Below, piece by piece: positions 16,827-25,262 of a stretch of 64,000 nt of DNA. Each line of letters begins with the position of its first letter. Within the stretch, counting starts at the first letter, position 1. The translations under genes were made by a program, and so were the position numbers. A model generated the notes under the pieces. The model ran no database searches, was not told the origin of the DNA, and worked only from the letters and a program-made list of their open reading frames with translations. The stretch is from Arenicellales bacterium (GTDB lineage Bacteria > Pseudomonadota > Gammaproteobacteria > Arenicellales > JAJDZL01). The stretch lies in NCBI GenBank assembly GCA_951813075.1, contig OX638343.1, positions 434,001 through 498,000 of the forward strand. Direction: 5' to 3'.

Positions 16827-17309
16827 CTAGTTTATTTCTCTTAGTACTGCGATCTCATCGCAATCGGTAAATTTGTGGCACTTGATGCAGACACCCCAAA
16901 CCTTTTCAGGAAAGATAGACTTGGGCACTACGTGAAACCCTAATTTTTGGAAGAATCCGGGCACGTAGGTCAAAGCCATGATGCGCGACAGTCCCAGCGT
17001 TCTGGCTTTTTCTATCAGAACTTCGACGAGTATGCCGCCCAACCCTTGATGGCTAGATTCGCTGGCTACAACGAGACTACGAATTTCGCAAAGCGATTCG
17101 GTGAAAATCTCCAGCGCGGCACATCCCTGTATAGTTCCGTTGACTTCGACAACACTGAACTTCATCAGGTTATCATAAATTTCATCCTTTGAACGCGGCA
17201 GGAGCACTCCGGTAGTCATGTGTTCCACCATCAGCGCGAAAATTCTGTCAACATCCGAAGCCATGGCATCCCGGATTATGGGCTTGTGCAGAAACTCGGC
17301 AACGTGCAT
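16827..17309 (-). CDS. GNAT N-acetyltransferase, short ArgA-like N-acetylglutamate synthase type
   Basis: A 160-residue GNAT-fold protein. Acetyl-CoA binding motif A is SHQGLGGILVEVLIEKARTLG (landmark QGLGG) and the terminal segment FFQKLGFHVVPK...FPEKVWGVCIKC..F..CDEIAVLRE matches the stand-alone GNAT domain of bifunctional or short N-acetylglutamate synthases, whose end has a conserved W-x-x-C-x-x-C...CDE pattern. If so it makes N-acetylglutamate for arginine synthesis without the kinase-like domain of classical ArgA. It begins at the end of recN (1-bp overlap), so it is co-transcribed. Other acyl acceptors cannot be excluded. Confidence 0.75.
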   Translation of the reverse strand: MHVAEFLHKPIIRDAMASDVDRIFALMVEHMTTGVLLPRSKDEIYDNLMKFSVVEVNGTIQGCAALEIFTESLCEIRSLVVASESSHQGLGGILVEVLIEKARTLGLSRIMALTYVPGFFQKLGFHVVPKSIFPEKVWGVCIKCHKFTDCDEIAVLREIN

Positions 17310-18976
17310 TAATTAACTCCCTGTGCCAGCATTTCTTTGGCATGTTCGATAGTGCGGTCGGTAATTTTAGCACCACCGAGCATACGCGCTATTTCATTTA
17401 CACGTTGATTTCCGTCGAGCACGTTGACTTCGACGATTGAAGTGTTTTCTGTTATTTTTGACACGTTCATCTGTTGATCTCCTTGTGCAGCCACCTGTGG
17501 CAGATGGGTGATACAGATGATCTGTACTGATTGTCCGAGTGCTTGCAACAGTTTACCCACGCGCTCGGCGACCCTTCCGCCAATTCCGACATCCACTTCA
17601 TCGAAAACTATTGTCGGAACTTTTGCAGCATCAAGAGATGTCACCTGCAGCGCGAGACTCAGTCGCGACAACTCACCACCGGAAGCGACATCGGAAAGTG
17701 CGCCGATGGCTTGGCCGGGATTGGTAGAAACCAGAAATCTCGTATTTTCATAACCGAAACTCTCATGTTGCTCCGGGTCAATATCAGAAAGCTCGATCTT
17801 GAAAATACCACCCTCCATTCCGAGATTCTGCATATGATCGGTTATCAGCTGCTCAAATTGGCTTGTCGCTGACTTGCGTCTGTCGCTGATTCTTGACGCA
17901 ATTTTGTGATACTCTTCTTTGTATTCCTCAATATTCGAATCCAGATTTGCAATTTTCGCAAGTTCATTCTCATGAGTCTCGATTTTGATTTGCAGTGCAT
18001 CCTTGGCGGAGGGCAGTTCGTCCGGATCGACATCGTGAATCCGTGCCAGGCGCTGAAGTTCTGACATTCGCTGCTCAATGTCCGCCATGTCACCAGGGTT
18101 GTGTTCAACGCGGTCTGCAAGTGATCGCAGCTCTCTTGCGACATCGTCCACACGGAATTTAGCTTCTTCCAACAATTCCGTGTGAGATTGGATGCTGGAA
18201 TCGAAATCGCTGAGTCTATGCAATTGTTTGGTGAATTCGCCGAGCGTTCCGCTCACAGTCGACTCGTCAGAGTAGAAAAGACCCAGCGAAACCTCTCCCA
18301 GTGTGGACGAAAGCTCCTCCGCATGCGTAAGTTGAAGCAACTTTTTCTTCAAATCAGTAAATTCACTTTTGACTGGTGCCAATTGATCGAATAATCCGTA
18401 CTGGTCTCGCAAAATCTCAAGATGTTGCTCATAGGTCGTTTTTCGATGTTTAGCTTCCGATCTGTCTGATTCTGCTCTGCGGATTTTTTTGGAACTAAGA
18501 ACGAGTCGGTTTAAGTCTTCCGAGTTGCCAGCAAAACCATCTAGAATTCTTCTCTGAGTTGCGATTTTCAGCAACGTGTGATGTTCATGCTGACCGTGAA
18601 TATCAACCAAGGTTGATCCCAAGTCTCTTATAGTTTGCAAAGACGCCGAACTACCGTTAACGTAGACTCGGGTAGGCTTTGCGATGAAGATTTCACGGCG
18701 GATGATGCAGGTAGAACCCGTATACAGGTTATTGGCCTGAAGCAATTCGACGGTTCGAGGGTTGTGTGCTTCGAAGGTTACGGTAATTTCCGCCTTTTCA
18801 CATCCTTCACGCACAATTCCGGGGATCGTGCGTGCTCCAAACGCAAATTTCAAAGAGTCTACAACCAGAGATTTACCGGCACCTGTTTCACCTGTAACGA
18901 CTGTGAGGCCCCGGTCGAATTCAACCTTGGCTTCCGGAATCAACAGATAATTTTTGATATGAAGAGATTTGAGCAT
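17309..18976 (-). CDS. recN: DNA repair protein RecN (SMC-like ATPase)
   Basis: About 555 residues from the ATG at 18976; a TTG at 19000 would add eight. RecN is an SMC-like ATPase acting early in double-strand break repair. The head is split between the termini: N-terminal LKSLHIKNYLLI and Walker A VTGETGAGKSLVVDSL, then the DIHGQHEHHTLL loop, a long charged coiled coil (about residues 150-370), and the C-terminal head with the signature DVASGGELSRLSLAL, the Walker B TIVFDEVDVGIGG and the ITHLPQVAAQGDQ switch. It is immediately downstream of nadK. No SOS box was identified by eye. Confidence 0.95.
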   Translation of the reverse strand: MLKSLHIKNYLLIPEAKVEFDRGLTVVTGETGAGKSLVVDSLKFAFGARTIPGIVREGCEKAEITVTFEAHNPRTVELLQANNLYTGSTCIIRREIFIAKPTRVYVNGSSASLQTIRDLGSTLVDIHGQHEHHTLLKIATQRRILDGFAGNSEDLNRLVLSSKKIRRAESDRSEAKHRKTTYEQHLEILRDQYGLFDQLAPVKSEFTDLKKKLLQLTHAEELSSTLGEVSLGLFYSDESTVSGTLGEFTKQLHRLSDFDSSIQSHTELLEEAKFRVDDVARELRSLADRVEHNPGDMADIEQRMSELQRLARIHDVDPDELPSAKDALQIKIETHENELAKIANLDSNIEEYKEEYHKIASRISDRRKSATSQFEQLITDHMQNLGMEGGIFKIELSDIDPEQHESFGYENTRFLVSTNPGQAIGALSDVASGGELSRLSLALQVTSLDAAKVPTIVFDEVDVGIGGRVAERVGKLLQALGQSVQIICITHLPQVAAQGDQQMNVSKITENTSIVEVNVLDGNQRVNEIARMLGGAKITDRTIEHAKEMLAQGVN

Positions 18977-18992
18977 TCGTGAGGCGATTGGA

Positions 18993-19844
18993 TCAAACAC
19001 CTAAGCCGAGTTTCTGTCTTAGCGCGTTGTAGAAGGTGTGACCTGTAATACGAATGAAATTTACTGTGTGTCGATCGCGCTGGACTACGATCTGTTCATT
19101 GCCAGAAAATTCAGCTCTTACGTGACCGTCCACAACAAGACTTGCGTTGCCCGGTGCCACATCAACTAGCTGTATGTCGACAATGCTGGTATGACTCAGT
19201 ACGATCGGTCGATGTGTCAAGGTATGCGGGTTGAGTGGTACCAGTTCCAGAGCGGGTAGAGTTGGATACAGCACCGGACCACCTGCCGAAAGGGCATATG
19301 CTGTCGACCCCGTCGGTGTCGCAACGATCACACCGTCAGCGCGCAAATTTGTCATAAAGTTCCCATCGACCGAAATCTCAAAATCAATGAGACGACCATA
19401 GTTTGATTTGTGGACGACAATGTCGTTCAAGGCATTGAAGTTATTTGTGTGTCCACCCGATAGTGCAGTGGTTGCTGTTAACATCATCCGTGTTTCGATG
19501 GAGTAGTGTCCATCAAGCGCCAAATGCATGGATTCGTCGATCTCGCGTACCGCAACATCAGAAAGAAATCCACGTCTACCGACATTGACTCCCAAAACCG
19601 GTGCTTTGCAGCCAGCCCGCAATCTTGCAACATTCATGAATGTGCCATCACCGCCCACGATGATTGCAAGATCAAGCTCATCGTCGTCAATTCCCTGATT
19701 TTTGCTACTTTCCAGAATTGACGTAAAATACTGTCGATGCGTGATCGAATTTGAATCGAGTATGTCGGAAATTCTGTCGATGACTACAGTCACATCATCG
19801 TCTTCAAGATTGCCGAAAATTCCGATTGTTTCAAATTCAGCCAT
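18993..19844 (-). CDS. nadK: NAD kinase
   Basis: 283 residues; phosphorylates NAD to NADP using ATP or polyphosphate. Family motifs are IVGGDGTFMNVAR (the GGDG nucleotide-binding signature), VLGVNVGRRGFLSDV, DGVIVATPTGSTAYALSAGGP (conserved catalytic loop) and HTLTHRPIVL. It lies directly upstream of recN on the minus strand with a 16-bp gap, and is divergent from hrcA, the standard arrangement in gammaproteobacteria with HrcA. Confidence 0.95.
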   Translation of the reverse strand: MAEFETIGIFGNLEDDDVTVVIDRISDILDSNSITHRQYFTSILESSKNQGIDDDELDLAIIVGGDGTFMNVARLRAGCKAPVLGVNVGRRGFLSDVAVREIDESMHLALDGHYSIETRMMLTATTALSGGHTNNFNALNDIVVHKSNYGRLIDFEISVDGNFMTNLRADGVIVATPTGSTAYALSAGGPVLYPTLPALELVPLNPHTLTHRPIVLSHTSIVDIQLVDVAPGNASLVVDGHVRAEFSGNEQIVVQRDRHTVNFIRITGHTFYNALRQKLGLGV

Positions 19845-19846
19845 GT

Positions 19847-20047
19847 TTAGTCATCAATTCTTTGAAGTCTTCCAGATAATTGGTTTTGTTTTCCGACTGC
19901 AGTTGCAAGTGACTGGGAATTTTCAGCGTAAATGGATTGATTTACCTTGGTTGCAATTTGCGATAAATTGTTTGAAAGCGTTTGACATAAAGAACTGAGA
20001 CGACCAGCTATCGCAAAATTCGTCTCAAGTTCCCGAATTTCATGCAA
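19847..20047 (-). CDS. Possible small protein upstream of nadK (66 residues, unrecognised)
   Basis: A TTG-started frame ends 2 bp before the nadK ATG. The sequence is helix-forming with leucines spaced near every seven residues (LSSLCQTLSNNLSQI...LATAV...LSGRLQRI), like a small coiled coil. No family is recognised, no strong ribosome site is seen and the start codon is weak. It may be a leader peptide coupled to nadK or simply leader DNA. Low confidence. Confidence 0.25.
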   Translation of the reverse strand: MHEIRELETNFAIAGRLSSLCQTLSNNLSQIATKVNQSIYAENSQSLATAVGKQNQLSGRLQRIDD

Positions 20048-20152
20048 TCGGTTATATACTTGAATATGGTAGAATTATGCATTCAATTTTACTCTGTAAT
20101 CTCCGAAAACCATAACAGTGAATCTTTTCTAGGATTGTTACAAAGATAAGTC
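20048..20152. other. Divergent nadK/hrcA intergenic segment
   Basis: Contains a -10-like TAGAAT at 20070-20075 on the plus strand but no clear -35. The CIRCE palindrome (TTAGCACTC-N9-GAGTGCTAA) that HrcA normally binds was looked for here and not found. Confidence 0.35.
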
Positions 20153-21208
20153 ATGGAAAAGACTGACTTCAGACTCGACGAGCGATCCGAAAACTTGTTG
20201 CGTATGCTGATTGCCCGCTTTATTGATGATGGGCAACCAGTTGGGTCGCGCACGCTCTCCCACGAATCAGGCATGCAACTGAGTGCTGCCACGATCCGGA
20301 ATGTCATGGCGGATCTGGAAGACATGGGATTGATCAGGGCTCCCCATACCTCGGCCGGACGGATACCGACCGCTTTGGGGTACCGGCTGTTTATAGATAC
20401 ACTGCTGACGATTCGACCACTGAGGGCTGCGAAGGAACAAGAGATCAAATTTCGACTCAATGAGGAAAGCGACGCTAAACTACTGATGTCGACAGCATCC
20501 AATCTACTGTCTGATGTAACCCAGTTCGCAGGGATTGTGTTCCTGCCAAAAGTTTCAGTCGCCAAGTTCCGGCAAATCGAATTTGTGAGTCTGCCTCGAG
20601 CGCGTGTCCTGGTGATACTGGTTACAGAAGATGGTCAGGTTCAGAATCGCGTGATCAGTAACGATCGGAATTATTCCGCATCGGAATTGACTGAAGCCGC
20701 CAATTTCTTTAATTCAACGTATCGCGGCAAGTCACTCTCTGGCGTCAAGGATCATCTGCTCAAAGAAATGAAGAGTGACAGCGAGCAGATTAATCAACTG
20801 ATGCAGACGGCGATTACCATGGCGAAGAGCATGTTCAGCCAGGAATTGCACGATGAGGAAGACGTTGTTGTCAGTGGTGAGGAGAATTTGCTCAATGTAC
20901 CGGATTTGGCCGCAGTTGAAAAGATCAGGAAAATATTTGAAACGTTTAAAACACGACATTCGTTACTGAGTTTGCTTGATCAGAGTATCAGGGCTCGCGG
21001 TTTGTCAATTTTCATCGGTAGTGAGTCTGGCTATGATGGTCTGGATGAATGCAGTGTGATTACCGCTCCCTACGAGGTGGAAGGGCAGAGTCTCGGTGCT
21101 ATCGGCGTGATCGGACCAACCAGGATGCCGTATGATCGAGTGATTCCAATAGTTGATGTAACGGCAAAAATGCTGGGCAATGCATTGACGCACCTGACTC
21201 ACGATTGA
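20153..21208 (+). CDS. hrcA: Heat-inducible transcription repressor HrcA
   Basis: 351 residues; a winged-helix repressor of chaperone operons. The N-terminal wHTH reads LDERSENLLRMLIARFIDDGQPVGSRTLS then LSAATIRNVMADLEDMGLI and HTSAGRIPTALGYRLFID, the family signature. A GAF-like middle and dimerisation part follow, ending in YDGLDECSVITAPYEVEGQSLGAIGVIGPTRMPYDRVIP (landmarks IGVIGPTRM and YDRVIPIV). It is the first of hrcA-grpE-dnaK-dnaJ. No canonical CIRCE element is visible in front of any of the four, so its operator here may have diverged. Confidence 0.95.
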   Translation: MEKTDFRLDERSENLLRMLIARFIDDGQPVGSRTLSHESGMQLSAATIRNVMADLEDMGLIRAPHTSAGRIPTALGYRLFIDTLLTIRPLRAAKEQEIKFRLNEESDAKLLMSTASNLLSDVTQFAGIVFLPKVSVAKFRQIEFVSLPRARVLVILVTEDGQVQNRVISNDRNYSASELTEAANFFNSTYRGKSLSGVKDHLLKEMKSDSEQINQLMQTAITMAKSMFSQELHDEEDVVVSGEENLLNVPDLAAVEKIRKIFETFKTRHSLLSLLDQSIRARGLSIFIGSESGYDGLDECSVITAPYEVEGQSLGAIGVIGPTRMPYDRVIPIVDVTAKMLGNALTHLTHD

Positions 21209-21220
21209 AATAATTTCAAT
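21204..21220. repeat. Hairpin over the hrcA stop codon
   Basis: ATTGAAA (21204-21210), TAA loop, TTTCAAT (21214-21220): a 7-bp stem overlapping the hrcA TGA. It lacks a following T-run on the plus strand, so it is a weak terminator at best; partial attenuation between hrcA and grpE is possible. Confidence 0.35.
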
Positions 21221-21226
21221 TACCCT

Positions 21227-21254
21227 CTTGAAAATCAGTTTTAAATTCTTATCT
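21227..21254 (+). promoter_or_regulatory. Candidate sigma32 heat-shock promoter before grpE
   Basis: A CTTGAA -35 (21227-21232) preceded by TACCCT matches the sigma32 -35 consensus. After a 15-bp spacer the -10 region (CTTATCT at 21248-21254) is only a partial match to CCCCAT-type elements. Position, 50 bp before the grpE ATG, is sensible. Confidence 0.4.
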
Positions 21255-21304
21255 CGTTGATCTGTATGACGAGCTAATTGCAATCCATTCTGTACAGGTG
21301 AAAC

Positions 21305-22027
21305 ATGGAAGACCAGACCAAGCCAGATCAACACAATAACGGTACTGAGGAAGTAGCGGATGAAACGAATGAGATGACCCTCGAGAAAGAGAATTGCATC
21401 GAATCCGATAGTGACAATAACTCGACGACAGAAGTCGAAGAAACTGCGAACCCCGAGCAGGAAGTGGAAGAGCTGTCTACTGACGACATGGTTACTCGAT
21501 TGAAGGACGAAATCAGTCATCTGAAAAACGAAGCTGAGGAGCAGAAGGACGAAATCAGTCATCTGAAAAACGAAGCTGAGGAGCGGTTTGAACGTTTTCA
21601 ACGCTTGTCCGCTGAATATTCGAATTATCAGAAACGAATGGAGCAGGAAATTCAAAAAGCGCGAAGATTTTCGATCGACCAGTTTGCCAGAGCCATGTTG
21701 GACGTTATGGAAAGTTTGGATCAGGCTTGTGATATCGAACAAGCGGAAGATCTGGACCCGACAGTAGTTGCCATGCGGGAAGGCATGGATCTGACACGCA
21801 AGCAGTTATTGAGTGCGTTCGAGAGTTTTGGCATTGAGGAAGTCAACCCCGAACTGGGAGTGGCGTTTGATGCGAACTTTCATCACGCCATGACAATGCT
21901 GGAAAGTACGGAAATTCCCCCAAATCATATCAGCGAGGTCTTTCGAAAGGGCTATCGACTTCACGACCGATTATTGCGTCCGGCGATGGTCATTGTGGCC
22001 TCGCGACCGAATGAGAATACCGAATAA
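21305..22027 (+). CDS. grpE: Nucleotide exchange factor GrpE, with a duplicated coiled-coil segment
   Basis: A 240-residue cochaperone that releases ADP from DnaK. It is longer than usual (about 190-210) because of a very acidic N-terminus (residues 1-60) and a tandem repeat in the dimer coiled coil. Residues 67-80 and 81-94 read KDEISHLKNEAEEQ and KDEISHLKNEAEER. The conserved core follows: FERFQRLSAEYSNYQKR, QFARAMLDVMESLDQA, and the C-terminal beta wing with FDANFHHAM and VFRKGYRLHDRLLRPAMVIV (landmarks GYRLHDRLLRP). The repeat is exactly two heptads, so it should lengthen the coil without changing its register. It stands between hrcA and dnaK. Confidence 0.95.
   Translation: MEDQTKPDQHNNGTEEVADETNEMTLEKENCIESDSDNNSTTEVEETANPEQEVEELSTDDMVTRLKDEISHLKNEAEEQKDEISHLKNEAEERFERFQRLSAEYSNYQKRMEQEIQKARRFSIDQFARAMLDVMESLDQACDIEQAEDLDPTVVAMREGMDLTRKQLLSAFESFGIEEVNPELGVAFDANFHHAMTMLESTEIPPNHISEVFRKGYRLHDRLLRPAMVIVASRPNENTE
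21503..21586 (+). repeat. Two tandem 42-bp units inside grpE
   Basis: Units at 21503-21544 and 21545-21586 differ at a single base (GAGCAG versus GAGCGG at the end). Near identity indicates a recent in-frame duplication encoding 14 residues, two coiled-coil heptads. Confidence 0.95.
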
Positions 22028-22049
22028 TTTGATTTGGAAAACACTTTAA

Positions 22050-22074
22050 TAATATGGAAATCGACTCCATATTA
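22050..22074. promoter_or_regulatory. CIRCE-like inverted repeat (8-N9-8) upstream of dnaK
   Basis: TAATATGG (22050-22057) and CCATATTA (22067-22074) are perfect complements separated by exactly 9 nt, the arm spacing of CIRCE, 39 bp before the dnaK ATG. The arm sequence does not match CIRCE (TTAGCACTC), so HrcA binding is a hypothesis. It is followed by A+T-rich DNA with TATATAGA. Confidence 0.4.
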
Positions 22075-22113
22075 AGCATATATAGAAAATTTTAAGTTCA
22101 ATAGGAGCTGAAA

Positions 22114-24033
22114 ATGTCGAAAATTATTGGAATTGATTTGGGCACGACAAATTCCTGTGTATCCGTTTTTGAAAGCGGTGATACCGCCAAGATCATTGAA
22201 AATCAGGAAGGCGACCGAACGACTCCGTCTATTGTCGCCTATACGGAAGATGATGAAGTATTGGTAGGCCAGGCGGCCAAGCGCCAGGCAGTCACGAACC
22301 CCGCCAACACTTTGTTCGCAGTCAAGCGCCTCATCGGGCGTAAATTTGCCGAGGATGTTGTGCAACAGGATCTTGATCTTATGCCTTACAAAATCATCAA
22401 GGCCAGCAACGGTGATGCTTGGGTGAAGGTTGGAGGCAAGGAACTGGCACCGCCTGAGGTGGCTGCCAGAATTTTGCAAAAACTGAAACAGGCGGCTGAG
22501 GATTACTTGGGAAGTTCAGTTACCGGTGCGGTGATTACGGTGCCTGCATACTTCAACGACTCGCAGCGACAGGCAACGAAGGACGCTGGCAAGATCGCCG
22601 GACTCGATGTCAAGCGAATCATCAATGAGCCGACTGCAGCAGCCCTCGCTTATGGGCTCGACAAGCAAGAAGGTGATCGAAAGATTGCGGTATATGACCT
22701 TGGCGGAGGCACCTTTGACATATCCATTATCGAAATAGCCGACGTGGATGGCGAGCACCAGTTTGAAGTGCTGTCAACCAACGGTGACACATTTCTGGGC
22801 GGCGAGGACTTTGACCGTCGTGTGATTGACTATTTGGCTGATGAGTTCAAAAAGGATCAGGGTATGGACCTGCGCGGTGACCCGCTAGCCATGCAAAGAC
22901 TGAAAGAGGGTGCGGAAAAAGCGAAGATTGAACTGTCTTCGAGCAGCCAGACCGAAGTTAATCTGCCCTATATTACAGCGGACAATACGGGACCGAAGCA
23001 CCTGAACTACAAACTCTCACGAGCAAAAGTCGAATCTTTGGTCGACGATTTGATCGCCAGGACCGTAGGACCATGTAAAACCGCGCTGAAGGATGCGGAC
23101 GTTTCTGCAAACGAGATTGATCACGTAATACTGGTCGGCGGGCAGACACGGATGCCGAAAGTTCAGGAGACTGTGGCAAAAATTTTCGGTAAGGAGGCCC
23201 GAAAGGACGTCAACCCGGACGAAGCTGTGTCTGCGGGTGCGGCCATTCAGGGCGGAGTTCTCGGTGGGGATGTCAAGGATGTTCTGTTACTCGACGTCAC
23301 ACCACTTTCGCTCGGTATCGAAACGTTGGGTGGAGTGATGACCAAGCTGATCAAGAAAAACACAACGATTCCCACCAAGGAAACCCAGGTTTTTTCGACT
23401 GCTGATGACAATCAGATGGCGGTTACAGTCCATGTGCTGCAGGGCGAACGCGAGATGGCAGGAGGCAACAAGTCTCTTGGGCGATTTGATCTGACCGATA
23501 TTCCACCTGCACCGAGAGGAGTTCCGCAAATTGAGGTGACTTTCGATATTGACGCCAACGGCATTATGCACGTATCCGCCAAGGATAAGGCGACTGGTAA
23601 GGAGAACAAGATCGAGATCAAATCCAGTTCAGGTCTTGATGATGGCGAGATCGATCGCATGGTTCGCGAAGCTGAGGAGCATGCCGACGAAGACCGAGCA
23701 ATGCGTGAAAAAGTCGATTCGAAAAATCAGGCTGAAAGTTTGATTCATTCCGTTCGAAAGACCTTGACCGAACTCGAAGGCAAAGTTGAGGAATCGGAAA
23801 AAAGTTCGATTGAATCTGCGATCAGTGATCTTGAGTCAGCAATCAATTCAGATGCCGACACAACTGAAATCAAGACAAAAACCGAAGCATTGGCGACCGC
23901 GAGCCATTCTCTGGCCGCAAAGGCATACAGCGATGCGAACGCTCAGGCGCAACCTGAATCAGCAGAATCAGGTAATGCCGATGATGTGGTAGACGCTGAT
24001 TTCGAGGAAGTCGAGGACGATAAACGCGATTGA
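22114..24033 (+). CDS. dnaK: Chaperone protein DnaK (Hsp70)
   Basis: 639 residues, normal length. The N-terminal ATPase domain shows [54 protein letters not shown] and [13 protein letters not shown]. The linker [16 protein letters not shown] leads to the substrate-binding domain, and the helical lid ends in an acidic tail ([17 protein letters not shown]). A GGAG ribosome site lies 8 nt before the ATG at 22114. It acts with GrpE and DnaJ encoded on either side. An unusual inverted repeat precedes it. Confidence 0.98.
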   Translation: MSKIIGIDLGTTNSCVSVFESGDTAKIIENQEGDRTTPSIVAYTEDDEVLVGQAAKRQAVTNPANTLFAVKRLIGRKFAEDVVQQDLDLMPYKIIKASNGDAWVKVGGKELAPPEVAARILQKLKQAAEDYLGSSVTGAVITVPAYFNDSQRQATKDAGKIAGLDVKRIINEPTAAALAYGLDKQEGDRKIAVYDLGGGTFDISIIEIADVDGEHQFEVLSTNGDTFLGGEDFDRRVIDYLADEFKKDQGMDLRGDPLAMQRLKEGAEKAKIELSSSSQTEVNLPYITADNTGPKHLNYKLSRAKVESLVDDLIARTVGPCKTALKDADVSANEIDHVILVGGQTRMPKVQETVAKIFGKEARKDVNPDEAVSAGAAIQGGVLGGDVKDVLLLDVTPLSLGIETLGGVMTKLIKKNTTIPTKETQVFSTADDNQMAVTVHVLQGEREMAGGNKSLGRFDLTDIPPAPRGVPQIEVTFDIDANGIMHVSAKDKATGKENKIEIKSSSGLDDGEIDRMVREAEEHADEDRAMREKVDSKNQAESLIHSVRKTLTELEGKVEESEKSSIESAISDLESAINSDADTTEIKTKTEALATASHSLAAKAYSDANAQAQPESAESGNADDVVDADFEEVEDDKRD

Positions 24034-24075
24034 ATGTCGAGTTAACCAATCCTGATATTTCCCGCGAGAGCTAGC

Positions 24076-25200
24076 ATGTCGAAGCGCGATTACTATGAAG
24101 TTCTTGGTGTACAGCGAGACGCCGACGAATCGGACATCAAGCGCGCCTATCGAAAGTTGGCGATGAAATTTCACCCTGATCGAAATCAGGAAGATTCCAA
24201 GACTGCAGAGACCAAATTCAAAGAGGCGAAAGAAGCATATGAGGTGCTTTCGAATTCCGATATGCGTGCACGCTATGATCGGTTCGGCCACGACGGTCTG
24301 GAAGGGATGCAAGGACAAGGATTTTCGGGAGCCGAGGGATTCGGTGACATTTTCGGGGATATATTCAGTGATATTTTTGGTAGCGGCAGGCAGAGCAATC
24401 GTCAGGCACAAGGCTCAAATCTGAGATATACCCTGGATATTGATCTGGAGGACGCAGTTCGTGGAATTGAGACTGAGATCAGTGTTCCGAGAATGGTGTC
24501 GTGTGGCACTTGTGGTGGAAGTGGCGCCAGAAAGGGAACAACACCAACCACCTGCGGTACCTGTGCCGGCCATGGGCAAGTGCGGATTCAGCAACTGGGG
24601 TTTTCGCTGCAGCAAACCTGTCCCAAATGCCATGGACAAGGCACAATAATTACCGACCCTTGCCACGATTGCGATGGGCAGGGACGGGTGCACAAGACAA
24701 CAAGGCTGTCCGTACAGATTCCCGCTGGGATCGACCACGGTAACCAGATCAGATTGGCTGGTAAAGGTGAGGCCGGGCGGGGCGGCGTCATGCCAGGCGA
24801 TTTGTTCGTGCAGATTCGCTTGCGCCCGCATTCAATTTTCGAACGCGATGGTGACGATGTCTATTGTGAGATTCCTATTGGATTCAAAACCGCAGCACTG
24901 GGAGGTACTGTCGAGATTCCCACACTTGGGGGCCGCGCAAACCTGAAGGTCAGGCCGGAAACTCAAACCGGAAAAATTATGCGACTGCGAGGAAAGGGAA
25001 TTCGCAACGTCAGAAACCATCACGTCGGAGATCAGTACTGCAAATTGATTGTCGAGACTCCCGTGAATCTGACATCGGAACAGAAATCAATGCTTGAGAA
25101 TTTTGATGAACGCGTCTGTGAAGGTGGTGCTCGACACACACCTGGTTTGAGTAATTGGACACAGCGTATCAAGTCGTTCTGGGAGAAGATTGCTGCTTGA
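24076..25200 (+). CDS. dnaJ: Chaperone protein DnaJ (Hsp40, type I)
   Basis: 374 residues with the full type I architecture. It has the J domain ([17 protein letters not shown]..., catalytic HPD in KFHPDRNQ), a short Gly/Phe-rich region ([21 protein letters not shown]), and four zinc-finger repeats [24 protein letters not shown] and CHDCDGQG binding two zinc ions. The C-terminal substrate-binding domains contain [17 protein letters not shown] and [13 protein letters not shown] segments. It stimulates DnaK ATPase and holds unfolded clients. It follows dnaK by 42 bp. Confidence 0.98.
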   Translation: MSKRDYYEVLGVQRDADESDIKRAYRKLAMKFHPDRNQEDSKTAETKFKEAKEAYEVLSNSDMRARYDRFGHDGLEGMQGQGFSGAEGFGDIFGDIFSDIFGSGRQSNRQAQGSNLRYTLDIDLEDAVRGIETEISVPRMVSCGTCGGSGARKGTTPTTCGTCAGHGQVRIQQLGFSLQQTCPKCHGQGTIITDPCHDCDGQGRVHKTTRLSVQIPAGIDHGNQIRLAGKGEAGRGGVMPGDLFVQIRLRPHSIFERDGDDVYCEIPIGFKTAALGGTVEIPTLGGRANLKVRPETQTGKIMRLRGKGIRNVRNHHVGDQYCKLIVETPVNLTSEQKSMLENFDERVCEGGARHTPGLSNWTQRIKSFWEKIAA

Positions 25201-25262
25201 TGCACTTCTAGTACGGAACAAAGAGTTCGATTTGAATCAGGTTGTTTTCGGAGGCGGCCAAA

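Noticed and set aside
20048..20152. CIRCE element in front of hrcA
   Set aside because: No TTAGCACTC or GAGTGCTAA arm, even with two mismatches, was found in the upstream DNA.
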